A DNA stretch of 64,000 bases from the IMG/VR virus record IMGVR_UViG_3300023171_000009, positions 34,477 through 98,476 of that record. One strand, 5' to 3'. The notes under the pieces were generated by a model that saw only the letters and a list, made by a program, of their open reading frames with translations, searched no databases and was not told where the DNA came from. Below are positions 41,207-50,021 of this stretch, in pieces; position 1 is the stretch's first letter, and every line of letters begins with the position of its first letter. This DNA is from a virus. The translations under genes and the position numbers were made by a program.

Positions 41207-42334
41207 TTAATTGAAGTCCCAAGTATCGGTTGCTACTTTCTTGATACAGAAGGTTCCGTTAGTGGTTACCGTTGTAGATGTGGAGCCTCCTTCAACCGTA
41301 GCTCCAGAAAGAGTAATAGTTCCGCCTGAACTAGTTCTGCGAATGTATATTTCTGTTCCAATAGGGAACGCTACAGAAGCATTAGTCGGAACAACAATAG
41401 TGGTGGCACTAGCGTTTGTGCAACGAATATAAGCATTAGCATCACTTAAAATAAGTGTGCGACTAGTTGTCGTTTCAGTTACAACAGAACCAAGAGTTCC
41501 AGTAGCCGTGGAGTTGATCGTTTGGTTAGGCCAAGTTCCACTAATTGTGATATTAGTTCCAGCTACAAGGGCAGGTGTCGCGGTGCCGGTTCCGCCTCCA
41601 CTTACTGGAGTAATACCCGTATGCGTTGTGCGGTCGCGCAAAGCGGCATCAGTGCTGTTTGCAGTTGCACCAGCGGCAATTCCGTTAAGCTTAGTAAAGA
41701 AAGCGGGGTTTAGCAAACCTGCATTAGTCCCATCCGCTAACGGAATAGTAAAACCTGTTCCATTAGTGTTGGAAACAACATTATTAGTGCTTGAGGCCGT
41801 TAGTGTCAAATTGGAGATTACTCCTGTAGGAGTTCCCCAGCTTACCGCGCTTCCGTTGGTAGTTAGAAACTTACCGGACTGCCCCGCCTGATTCGGAAAG
41901 CTTGATGCACCTACTGGAATCCAGTTAAAGCCACCTACTCCATCAGAAGTCCATACACCCGCAACCGCGCTTGAGTTAGCAAGGGCAACCAGATTGGCGG
42001 GAATAGTAGATGGATTTAGCGCGCTCCATGGATCATTGCCGTAATGGTTAGCCCGATTGGCCGGGTCGAAAGCCAGCTTGCTCATGGGAATAGCAGCGTT
42101 AGCCGCGATATTCTCATTGAATATGAAACCGGGCGCAATTGCGCTAGTTCCGGGAGTGCCTGTGGATTTAAGAACCTGTCCGGCAGAAGAACTAGGCAAA
42201 GGAATGATAGCGGGAACGGAACTAGTTCCTCCTATAACAGAAGTCAGCCCTCGAATATCTCCGGTTTCGCCGTAAGATATACTCCCTAAAAGTGAAATCG
42301 TTGCACCGATTAAAAGTGCCAGTTTGTTTTTCAT
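41207..42334 (-). CDS. fibre protein with signal peptide (paralogue)
   Basis: 375 residues from ATG 42334 (MKNKLALLIGATISLLGSISYG), a signal peptide whose ATIS is encoded by the 13-mer at 42293-42305. Longer in-frame starts run into the previous gene. Contains GTGTATPALVAGTN and TWPNQTINST like its downstream neighbour, NGTGFTIPLADGTNAGLLNPAFF like 37073-37984, and a C-terminal beta domain (VTETTTSRTLILSDANAYIRC) with a typical fibre end. Confidence 0.72.
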   Translation of the reverse strand: MKNKLALLIGATISLLGSISYGETGDIRGLTSVIGGTSSVPAIIPLPSSSAGQVLKSTGTPGTSAIAPGFIFNENIAANAAIPMSKLAFDPANRANHYGNDPWSALNPSTIPANLVALANSSAVAGVWTSDGVGGFNWIPVGASSFPNQAGQSGKFLTTNGSAVSWGTPTGVISNLTLTASSTNNVVSNTNGTGFTIPLADGTNAGLLNPAFFTKLNGIAAGATANSTDAALRDRTTHTGITPVSGGGTGTATPALVAGTNITISGTWPNQTINSTATGTLGSVVTETTTSRTLILSDANAYIRCTNASATTIVVPTNASVAFPIGTEIYIRRTSSGGTITLSGATVEGGSTSTTVTTNGTFCIKKVATDTWDFN

Positions 42335-42362
42335 GATAAATAAAATAAGATAGACTGTCGTG

Positions 42363-42629
42363 TTAGAACGAATTGGCAAAACCGTTAGAAACAACCCATT
42401 TATGAAGCCCGACTTTGTAATAAAAACGTCCGGTGTCGTCAGTATCATCAAAGAAAGCCCCAACCCCTCCCCTTGTGTCACCGGGTGTTGTTGGCGGGCT
42501 ATCGATTTCAACAGAGCTTGTTATTCCAAGGGATGTTGTAATTTGTGCTTTTTCTGACGTAGTTAAAGGAATGCCGGTAATGAATTTACTTATGGCAACT
42601 CCTAACGTCACATTAGGTATTTCAGGCAT
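42363..42629 (-). CDS. small structural protein
   Basis: 88 residues. MPEIPNVTLGVAISKFITGIPLTTSEKAQITTSLG resembles the N-terminal motif of the fibres (helix then TTSEK). The end has GGVGAFFDDTDDTGRFYYKVG and KWVVSN, a small beta domain seen in phage tail-fibre attachments. Likely a fibre accessory. Confidence 0.6.
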   Translation of the reverse strand: MPEIPNVTLGVAISKFITGIPLTTSEKAQITTSLGITSSVEIDSPPTTPGDTRGGVGAFFDDTDDTGRFYYKVGLHKWVVSNGFANSF

Positions 42630-42669
42630 GATATAAGGTAAGTTATGACTTAATAAAGCACGGTAATGA

Positions 42670-43062
42670 TTAAGGAGCCAAAGGTTGCCAAGGAGCGCCT
42701 AAAAGAACGGAGACAGGGCCAGTAGTTACGTCAAATGACGTTAACGCAATTGGATGCATAATATTGGCTGCTAGACTTAGAGAAGTAACGACACTCCCAG
42801 CGGCGTTCCTTACTTCTTTTCCTACTTGAAAAACGCAATTCGCTAATACCATTGCACTACTTGAGTAGACATATAAGGTAGGCACTTTTGCAGCCAATGG
42901 GTTAGCTGTAGGATCACGATACTTCTCAGTAGCAACAAGGTTTACTTGACCACAACCACCAGTTGCGGCGGCGAGTTGCATTCTAGTGATATTTTCATCC
43001 CCCTTTCCCGGAAAAAGTGTTCTAGGGAAATCAGCAGGATTAACATAATCGGTGACAGGCAT
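42670..43062 (-). CDS. hypothetical structural protein (decoration- or fibre-type)
   Basis: 130 residues, beta-rich with a Cys in GGCGQVNLV and another in LANCVFQVGKE. Residues VPTLYVYSSSAMVLANCVF and SFDVTTGPVSVLLGAPW suggest an Ig-like or decoration domain. It sits between the glycosyltransferase and the fibres. Nothing specific recognised. Confidence 0.55.
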   Translation of the reverse strand: MPVTDYVNPADFPRTLFPGKGDENITRMQLAAATGGCGQVNLVATEKYRDPTANPLAAKVPTLYVYSSSAMVLANCVFQVGKEVRNAAGSVVTSLSLAANIMHPIALTSFDVTTGPVSVLLGAPWQPLAP

Positions 43063-43107
43063 ATAATTATAAGTTTATGTGTGAGTTAAGAAGTGAAATT
43101 ATTGCAA

Positions 43108-43890
43108 TTAACAGTCCCAAGGTATGTGCCTTGTTTTATCAGCCCAATCCATTTTATTTAAATGATGGCATACCGATTTCTTCCACGGCTGCCCCATATC
43201 ATGCACTTGCCATAAAAAATAATATGGCGGCAGAGTAATTACCCTTCCTTCCAATTGCTTTGCACTCGCTTTAAGATAACGACTAATAGCCAAAGGTCCA
43301 GCGAAAGCTAGGACTTTTTCGTTAACGTTCCTTAGTGTATTTTGAATTAAGTCAACTAATAAGGGTGCTCCGGCTTTACCCCACATAACCGTATTTGCTA
43401 TAGGATAGCCCCCTAACGAGGCATTTGGACAATGTTCACGGCTAAGAATCAATTCATACCGGCTAAAATCAGTAGCTATTGGAAATGCCTCCGTGTCTTT
43501 CAACGTGCTAGGAAAGGATGAATTCCGGCTATACTTGAAATTGGTAAAAGTGTGCTCAACCTGCGCTCCTTCCCACAATGAACGTATAGGTTTTAATGGT
43601 ATACAGTCTAAATCAATATACCCGCCTCCGAATGCATGGAGTATTAACAAACGTGAAAAGTCGCATTTTTTTATAATGCTAATTTTTTTATCTTGGCCTA
43701 ATCCGATATCACAAAAGAAACGAAAATACTTAGGATAAACTCTGCCGATAAACGTAAGTATTGCAACTTCATCCCAAACCTTTACTTGATATTCGGGGTT
43801 CATTTCCTGCCATTTTCTAGGCACGTCCTGAAGTTCTGAAGGTGCGGAAGACAGCCCTTGCCACCACATAAAATGTAAAATCTTTTCCAT
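43108..43890 (-). CDS. GT32-type glycosyltransferase (DXD)
   Basis: 260 residues. KILHFMWWQGLSSAPSEL...W...NPEYQVKVWD and FSRLLILHAFGGGYIDLDCIPLKPI with DLD (93-95) are the marks of the Och1/capsular GT32 (Gly_transf_sug) family. It would transfer a sugar from a nucleotide donor using a metal at the DXD. In a tail-gene neighbourhood it may glycosylate phage fibres or alter host surface glycans. The 13-mer variant (43094-43106) is right after the stop. Confidence 0.85.
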   Translation of the reverse strand: MEKILHFMWWQGLSSAPSELQDVPRKWQEMNPEYQVKVWDEVAILTFIGRVYPKYFRFFCDIGLGQDKKISIIKKCDFSRLLILHAFGGGYIDLDCIPLKPIRSLWEGAQVEHTFTNFKYSRNSSFPSTLKDTEAFPIATDFSRYELILSREHCPNASLGGYPIANTVMWGKAGAPLLVDLIQNTLRNVNEKVLAFAGPLAISRYLKASAKQLEGRVITLPPYYFLWQVHDMGQPWKKSVCHHLNKMDWADKTRHIPWDC

Positions 43891-43895
43891 AATAG

Positions 43896-44375
43896 TTATC
43901 TAAGATTTACAAGTATGTCAGTGAATAGGCTATAAGGATCATCTAACTCTTCGTAATCCATAGCAGCGCTATAACTAGGCAAGGGCGGTCTAGGTTCCGG
44001 TGGTTCTTCATCTATAACAGGTGTTATTTTACTACGGCGATAGGCGTCAAGAGAAGCTAGAAGCTTTACAGTAGGAACTCGCGTTGGATTCTTTTTTACA
44101 GGAACTTTATTAGCTGTTTCCACGTAAGCTAAGTTATCCCATAAGGCATACTCTCTGGTTGTGGAAGCCGTGGACGTTGGCGCTTTAGGAAATACCACAA
44201 TATCCCCACCGTCAAAAGTAAGCTTGCTAAGGATATACGGATTTTTATTAGCCACTATTGTAATAATATCACTATCTGACCTTCCATAATAGTTATGACA
44301 AACCTGCCGCAACGTCTCGCCTTGCGATGCGATGTAGGTTGTTGCAACGATTGCAAAATTTCCTAACGTAGACAT
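43896..44375 (-). CDS. LysM/gpX-like tail protein
   Basis: 159 residues. Residues 15-65 (YIASQGETLRQVCHNYYGRSDSDIITIVANKNPYI) form a LysM-type domain, as in P2 gpX, which binds peptidoglycan or the baseplate hub. The rest is Pro-rich and acidic. The palindromic 13-mer TGCAACGATTGCA (44343-44355) encodes AIVATT near its start. Confidence 0.75.
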   Translation of the reverse strand: MSTLGNFAIVATTYIASQGETLRQVCHNYYGRSDSDIITIVANKNPYILSKLTFDGGDIVVFPKAPTSTASTTREYALWDNLAYVETANKVPVKKNPTRVPTVKLLASLDAYRRSKITPVIDEEPPEPRPPLPSYSAAMDYEELDDPYSLFTDILVNLR

Positions 44376-44395
44376 AAATAGGGGTTTATAAAAGG

Positions 44396-47300
44396 TTAGA
44401 TAGATTTTGTAGTTACGCGAAGCTGGCGCACGTATAAACGATTAGCAGGGCTTCCCGCTCCTTCAATTTGAATGCGTGTAGTGTAGTCAGGAGCTACAGC
44501 ATGTGCTTTAAGCAAGTTAGCAGGACCGGACGAACCGGCCACGGCGGGCAATACCCATTCCGCTTCATACCAGCCATCTTCTAAAGCCCGTTCTAGCTTA
44601 AGCTCCATAGGACGCCATTCCGTAACCGCTACTCCACTAGCGTAAAGCGGTGTTCCTCCGCTATCCCTTACATGAGATAACATCTTAGGTGTTGCAGTAG
44701 CTCCGGCTTGCTTTCTGTATTCAAAAACACACGTTGCACCAAAGAAATCCGTTATATTGATAAGGTCGCGGGCATTGAACTTTTTGCTAATGTAATTACC
44801 CGTGTCCAACATCGTCCCCTTAACAACCTGCGGGCGGGAATAAATAATAGGGGACAAGTTAGGGTTAGTGATAACATTCGCGGTTAGAATAACGTCCAGA
44901 ATGATATCACCGGTAATACGCAAGGGCAGCGTTAGAGGGGTTTCTTCAGATACTTCATAGACAACACCCGTAGAAGTAGGAGTGAACCGGAACTTTACAT
45001 CGCATTCCGCATTAGGGCGTAAGACTGTGGCTCTTGCTACCAAATCACTTATGTTTGTAGCGGAAACGTTACCCATGGGCACCGTAAAGGAGCTTGTGGT
45101 AAATTTCGCAGCGATAAGCCTAAACGTTAGATCCTGTTTAGGGTGCGGTGTCCAAGTGGAAGCATTAGAGGAAGACAACATTTCCCCTCCTTGATATGGC
45201 TGACCTGTAACAAATCCAGCAATACCACCGTTTAAAGCAGGGGTCATATATTCCCCAATACCAGCAATACAAATGCTATGATCGGGATCATCTGTCATTA
45301 CAACAATAGCATATTCTTTTCCTCCGATGACGTGCGCTTCGATTTCAAAATTAATACGTGTCCAAACATTAAGCGGTATGCCGTTGGTATCCACGGTGAG
45401 GCTAGACATATCAAATATGCCTTCAGCAAATACCTCTTGGTTAGGAAACCCTACCGTAGTTTCTCTTAACTGGACATACACAATTTGCGGACCGCTTCCA
45501 CGTTTACAGAATTTAAGATCGACGCCAGTTAAGATACGATCTTCATCAAGAGTAAAGGTTTCCGCTAAAGGATCACAACGCTTTTTCTTTTTGCGCCTTC
45601 CGGAACGTGTAGCCTGACGAACAATAACAGGATATGATATCTGGCTCATGCCAATAAATGAGCAATCCCCATAACTGCTATTGCCGATAAACTCCACTGC
45701 TTTTTCTCCGGTAGGAATACCGGCAGGTATAGAAAAGCTACCTGTAATTTTACCGTTAGCGTCAGCAGGACTTGTGCTTGTGAAGGGCAGCGCTCCAGCA
45801 ATAATGTTGCTAAAGACTATGCCGTCAAAACGAATCTCCACTAGCTGTTCTCCGGGGCCAAACCCTTCCACAAGGAACGTGATAGGTTGTGGCCTTATGG
45901 TATCCCCTGCATTTACTTGAGTTGTTACAACACTGTTAGCAACAGTCAGGTTATTTATTGAAGGTGTCGCATTCTGGTCTTGGTCTACGGTAACCCGCAA
46001 AAAGTTAGATATAATCTGCGTGTTCCAGTTACTTGAGCTAACAATCCAGTTGTCGCTGGCAGGTGAAATCGTTGCACGCGCCGGAATAGGTTCAAACGCT
46101 TGATAAGGGTTAATCTTGCTGCAAGCGGTTACTTTGCTTTGATCAATAACAATCTCATCGGTGTAAGGCAGTAGATGATGCTTTAAGCTATTAGTGTAGT
46201 AGTTAGGAACTTCTGCGGTCCCTGAAATAGGTAGCGTAAGCAAACCGTCAATAATCGCCATGTCATTAGGCAGAAGGTTCTCGCGCAAATCGTTATCAAA
46301 AAACGGGTCGACAAACTGTCCGCGCCTATCCGCAGGAACCCGCGCCGTCAGATCATTACGCAATCGCGATTGTGCCACTAAATCATATAAATCATCGACA
46401 CGATTAACAAGCTTCTGTTGATCGTCAAAGTTGATAGGAACAGTGCGAATGTCCTTAACTTCGGGATCGGTATACCAATTATACACTATAAGAGCCAGCT
46501 TTGTATGCGTGTCAGGAATAGGAGGCGCTGCGGGATTAATCAAGGACGGCCTTCCCTTGATTACATGGAACGATCCTTCACGGTCGATAGTGATAGCATC
46601 AACCCTTTGTAGCTTGTAGGTGTAGCTTACGTAGACGATGGAAGGTGTTGTGCTGGTGTTAGGAACTAAGCCGGTTAAGGTTATAGTTTTAAAGTCCTGT
46701 GCAACGATGTTACCACGTCCGTTAGTAAGCAAATTCTCACGAACCGCAACCTTTACCGTATAGCTTCCGGATGTTGGCTCTGTTGCTCCGCTTCCTGACG
46801 GTGACCAGTCTATTTTACCATCAACCAATAAATAGTCTCTTGGCGATTGATATACTGTAGCGCCCTGCTTGACTTCAGTTACATACTCAACACTGGAGTT
46901 TACAAGAGAATCCTGCCCACCAGTGGAGCCTTTTGTAAGGGTTTCAGTCAATTCCACAAGCCCGTTGATAGCCTGCAAAGTCGCTTTAGGGAATCTGTTA
47001 AGTGTCAGAATATACTGACCGCCATTAGGCACGTAAGTTTCTGATTCAGTTTCGCTAGTAGCGACATCGTAATTAATATCAATAGCAAGGGGCGTGTCGA
47101 TAGTTCGGCCTACGTTATAGCCCCTTACATGAACCGTTCCTTGAGAAATCGTAAAGATGTATTGATCACTGGCGTGTTGCGCATTCGCGGCCTCAAATCG
47201 TGAATACCTAACTTTAAAACCATCAACTGCATAGTTTCCGTGCGCTGTGTAGTCATACCCTGCCACTGTGTCAATGATCGCGGTGACTGCGGGCGGCAAA

Positions 47301-47869
47301 TCTTTGATAATAATGTTACCGTTATCTATGTCATAGATAGGGTAAAAAACACCTTCTGGTGCGGTTTCATCCTGCAATCCTGTAGCGTCTGCCCATCCCC
47401 ATTTAACAAGAGTTTGGACAACCGCCGCGCCGGGTTCCATGTAGTTATCGAATCCGATAGCGGGATCTTTAAGAAGCGGATCTTCTTGGTCTGTAACGGT
47501 CTTGATAACCGTTCTAATACCAACGCTAACCCGGCTATTCATGGGAATAGTCAAAGTGCTTTCCCCCATGAAGAACACTTTTCCCAGCAAATACAGCCGC
47601 CCTTCTGCAATCCTAAGATTACCCGCAGAACTGCCCTCAAGTATAGAGGGGGCAAGACCTTCTAAAATGTCCCCATTGTTATAAAGACCGTCAGCCACTC
47701 CTTGAATCACATCGTAGAAATGGCCCTGCATAGCCATTAATTCCGCAGATTGAATAGCTCTGCCCGCTCTAAATAAAGGCGCTCCGTAGCCCTTAGCTTT
47801 GCGGGCGGCAGAGTTGTTAAAATAATTGTCAGGAAGACCGGGACCGGATTCTGGTATAAAGTCAGACAT
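44396..47869 (-). CDS. giant DUF4815 baseplate/tail protein
   Basis: 1157 residues. N-terminal NYFNNSAARKAKGYGAPLFRAGRAIQSAELMAMQGHFYD is typical of DUF4815 tail proteins (first about 400 residues), followed by beta-rich domains with GxxxVxxG repeats, SFSIPAGIPTGEKAVEFIG (about 700-730) and a Lys/Arg run (SGRRKKKKRCD) at about 760, then a C-terminal beta domain with adhesin-like repeats. It probably links baseplate and fibres. A 13-mer (46064-46076) lies in the middle. Confidence 0.8.
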   Translation of the reverse strand: MSDFIPESGPGLPDNYFNNSAARKAKGYGAPLFRAGRAIQSAELMAMQGHFYDVIQGVADGLYNNGDILEGLAPSILEGSSAGNLRIAEGRLYLLGKVFFMGESTLTIPMNSRVSVGIRTVIKTVTDQEDPLLKDPAIGFDNYMEPGAAVVQTLVKWGWADATGLQDETAPEGVFYPIYDIDNGNIIIKDLPPAVTAIIDTVAGYDYTAHGNYAVDGFKVRYSRFEAANAQHASDQYIFTISQGTVHVRGYNVGRTIDTPLAIDINYDVATSETESETYVPNGGQYILTLNRFPKATLQAINGLVELTETLTKGSTGGQDSLVNSSVEYVTEVKQGATVYQSPRDYLLVDGKIDWSPSGSGATEPTSGSYTVKVAVRENLLTNGRGNIVAQDFKTITLTGLVPNTSTTPSIVYVSYTYKLQRVDAITIDREGSFHVIKGRPSLINPAAPPIPDTHTKLALIVYNWYTDPEVKDIRTVPINFDDQQKLVNRVDDLYDLVAQSRLRNDLTARVPADRRGQFVDPFFDNDLRENLLPNDMAIIDGLLTLPISGTAEVPNYYTNSLKHHLLPYTDEIVIDQSKVTACSKINPYQAFEPIPARATISPASDNWIVSSSNWNTQIISNFLRVTVDQDQNATPSINNLTVANSVVTTQVNAGDTIRPQPITFLVEGFGPGEQLVEIRFDGIVFSNIIAGALPFTSTSPADANGKITGSFSIPAGIPTGEKAVEFIGNSSYGDCSFIGMSQISYPVIVRQATRSGRRKKKKRCDPLAETFTLDEDRILTGVDLKFCKRGSGPQIVYVQLRETTVGFPNQEVFAEGIFDMSSLTVDTNGIPLNVWTRINFEIEAHVIGGKEYAIVVMTDDPDHSICIAGIGEYMTPALNGGIAGFVTGQPYQGGEMLSSSNASTWTPHPKQDLTFRLIAAKFTTSSFTVPMGNVSATNISDLVARATVLRPNAECDVKFRFTPTSTGVVYEVSEETPLTLPLRITGDIILDVILTANVITNPNLSPIIYSRPQVVKGTMLDTGNYISKKFNARDLINITDFFGATCVFEYRKQAGATATPKMLSHVRDSGGTPLYASGVAVTEWRPMELKLERALEDGWYEAEWVLPAVAGSSGPANLLKAHAVAPDYTTRIQIEGAGSPANRLYVRQLRVTTKSI

Positions 47870-47890
47870 AAGATAAGTAAAAACTAAAAG

Positions 47891-49174
47891 TTAAAGGCTA
47901 ACAACGCGTGTCATTATGTGGGCGATAGCAGAAGAATGAACAATACCCATCGAATCCTCTAAAACAAGGGGCGTGCCTTCTGCGGAAATAGCATTAATGG
48001 GAATGTTTTCTATGCCGTTTGCAATCGTTGCAGCGGCTCCACCTACGAATATTCCCATTTGGTTAATAGGCGTTGCATCTGCTATATCATCGGCTTGGAC
48101 AACACTATTAAAAATAACGGCTCCAGTAGGTTCCGCTGTAATGTAATAACGATTTGATGATAAATCAGTATAGACGGCAGGCGCGCTAGACTTCCTAAGA
48201 TGACTTTGCCTTATTATGGCACCTGTGGCTATATCAAATACGTCCCAAACAAGCGCTTTTTCTGTGGCGTAAATCATTGTTGCGCATCTGCTAGTATCGT
48301 TGCTCCAAAGTTTTACCGCATTAACCACCGCGCCTTCTAAACTACCACTAGCTAAAGTCTCAACTCTGGAACTGACATTTAACACTCTAACAGTTCCGGA
48401 AATATCAATCTCTTCATTTACGTGTTGATGGCCACATAGAACTAAATCCCATGTTCCGTCCAATAAATGGGCCAATTCCGCTAACCAACCCGGACGGCCT
48501 GACACTGGTGGATAATGAACAGCCAATACCTTCCAAGGAGAGCTTGAAGCATTAGCCGCTGCTTTCAACGCTAGGGATTGCACACTCTCAATGCCTGTTC
48601 CATCCGGCTCTGTATCTACTCCCAAGCTATTCTTACCGGCATGATAAGAACTAAAATGAACCGGAGGGACTTTTCCAGAAATTGGAGTGTCGTAATCGAT
48701 TGTCCTTGAATAATAACGAGCGTTGCTAAGATAAGTAAACTTAGCGAGCATATTTGCTAGCCCTAAGTCATCTTGATCAAGATTTCCGTAAGCAGGAAAG
48801 AGTTTTTGAGTAGAAAACCACGGGTTAAACGCGGCTAACGCCGCATTTATGTTACTAGTTGTAGGGCTTAAACTAACTAGGTTGCCAGCATAAATAACGC
48901 TTTTAGCTACAGCAGACGTAAACTTAGCTACAATTTGATTTTGTCCCGTTCCAGTTAAGCCTGCATCAGAAGTATAGCCGATACTGGCTTTAGGTTGATC
49001 CATAACCTTAGAAGCATAACCTTTATTGAATACTCGCTTACGAAGAAACCTTGAAGCAAGGGCGGTTGAATCCGCAGTCAGGGGCGCAACACTGGAGCTA
49101 AATTCAAAGTGTATCTCAGAATCCAGTAAAGCTTTTAAGAGTGCGGCTTTGCCCGCTTTTGGAAAGGTTACCAT
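47891..49174 (-). CDS. metallophosphoesterase-like protein
   Basis: 427 residues. In the calcineurin-like pattern it has SVIYAGNLVSLS (GD replaced by GN), PAYGNLDQDD (GNHD replaced by GNLD), VLAVHYPP (H220) and LVLCGHQHVNEE (GHxH at 248-251). Several metal ligands are altered, so activity is uncertain. It follows the gpI gene and precedes DUF4815 in the baseplate cluster. The 13-mer variant TGCAATCGTTGCA (48020-48032) encodes AATIANGIE. Confidence 0.7.
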   Translation of the reverse strand: MVTFPKAGKAALLKALLDSEIHFEFSSSVAPLTADSTALASRFLRKRVFNKGYASKVMDQPKASIGYTSDAGLTGTGQNQIVAKFTSAVAKSVIYAGNLVSLSPTTSNINAALAAFNPWFSTQKLFPAYGNLDQDDLGLANMLAKFTYLSNARYYSRTIDYDTPISGKVPPVHFSSYHAGKNSLGVDTEPDGTGIESVQSLALKAAANASSSPWKVLAVHYPPVSGRPGWLAELAHLLDGTWDLVLCGHQHVNEEIDISGTVRVLNVSSRVETLASGSLEGAVVNAVKLWSNDTSRCATMIYATEKALVWDVFDIATGAIIRQSHLRKSSAPAVYTDLSSNRYYITAEPTGAVIFNSVVQADDIADATPINQMGIFVGGAAATIANGIENIPINAISAEGTPLVLEDSMGIVHSSAIAHIMTRVVSL

Positions 49175-49229
49175 AGGTGTTGTATATTAGCAGTTTTTAC
49201 TAACTAGGCCAGGAAATATTGCAACGATT

Positions 49230-50021
49230 TCACTCTACCGATCTAGCAGATACATAATCAATGGTTACTCCGTCAATATCGGTTATTTCGTCAGTGTTAT
49301 TGTCAATAATAGGCCCTGTGGTGATTCCGTAGTCTTTATATGCAAATTTACTAAGAGTCAGCCCGCTTCCTCCGATAGCATAACTGTTTAAATTAGGGCT
49401 ATATACCGCTATCCATAAGTCTTTATTGTGTGCGCTAGGTCTTCCGGAAAAATGCCCTAAAAGTTGCCTTCCTAGAGTGCCGTTTTGAATACCTTTCTTT
49501 TTCGATAGCACCATTCTACGGATATCAGTATCAAATCCGTTATAAATACGCCTAAAACGACAACGTAAAGGTTTTATAAACTTGAGCGCTTTTTCAAGTC
49601 TAACCAAGGTATCTTGTTCAAGCCTAGTTACAGGCCCTAGACCTATTTGAAATTCGGAAAAATGGATAGTCTGCCATTCATGTTCCCATACTCTAACGCC
49701 TATAAATCCAAACATTTCACAAATACGAATGATAGCCGCAACAGTGCCGCGATGCTCCTTTAAATAGATAGAATTTTCAAGGATTACGTCCATATCATCA
49801 AAAGCTTCCAACAAGGGCAATTGTCCTCTTTGCTGAAGAATCCATATACGCCAGTCCGTGGGGATTTCAGTCTCCCCTACGGTATTCATATCAGACACTA
49901 TTGCCTGAAGAATGCCGCTGTAAGGCACTAGCTTTAACAAGTCCTGCTCTAGCTTGGTAGCATTAGGAGGCAGGAGCGTATAAAGAGGGTCGATTTCCCT
50001 AGTTGGTTCAGGTAATGGCAT
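49230..50021 (-). CDS. gpI-like baseplate protein
   Basis: 263 residues from ATG 50021 (MPLPEPTREIDPLYTLL). A TTG at 50045 would extend it by eight residues into the gpJ gene, so I prefer ATG. Contains LPPNATKLEQDLLKL, FDDMDVILENSIYLKEHRGTVAAIIRI, and WQTIHFSEFQIGLG, as in P2 gpI tail proteins. It joins baseplate wedges to fibres. The stop is followed by a 13-mer (49220-49232). Confidence 0.8.
   Translation of the reverse strand: MPLPEPTREIDPLYTLLPPNATKLEQDLLKLVPYSGILQAIVSDMNTVGETEIPTDWRIWILQQRGQLPLLEAFDDMDVILENSIYLKEHRGTVAAIIRICEMFGFIGVRVWEHEWQTIHFSEFQIGLGPVTRLEQDTLVRLEKALKFIKPLRCRFRRIYNGFDTDIRRMVLSKKKGIQNGTLGRQLLGHFSGRPSAHNKDLWIAVYSPNLNSYAIGGSGLTLSKFAYKDYGITTGPIIDNNTDEITDIDGVTIDYVSARSVE

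Noticed and set aside
41207-42511. Extension of the fibre gene to 42511
   Set aside because: It covers the preceding gene at 42363-42629, and ATG 42334 starts a clear signal peptide.
46688-46704. A further 13-mer copy (TGCAACGATGTTA)
   Set aside because: Only the first half is conserved, so I did not count it.
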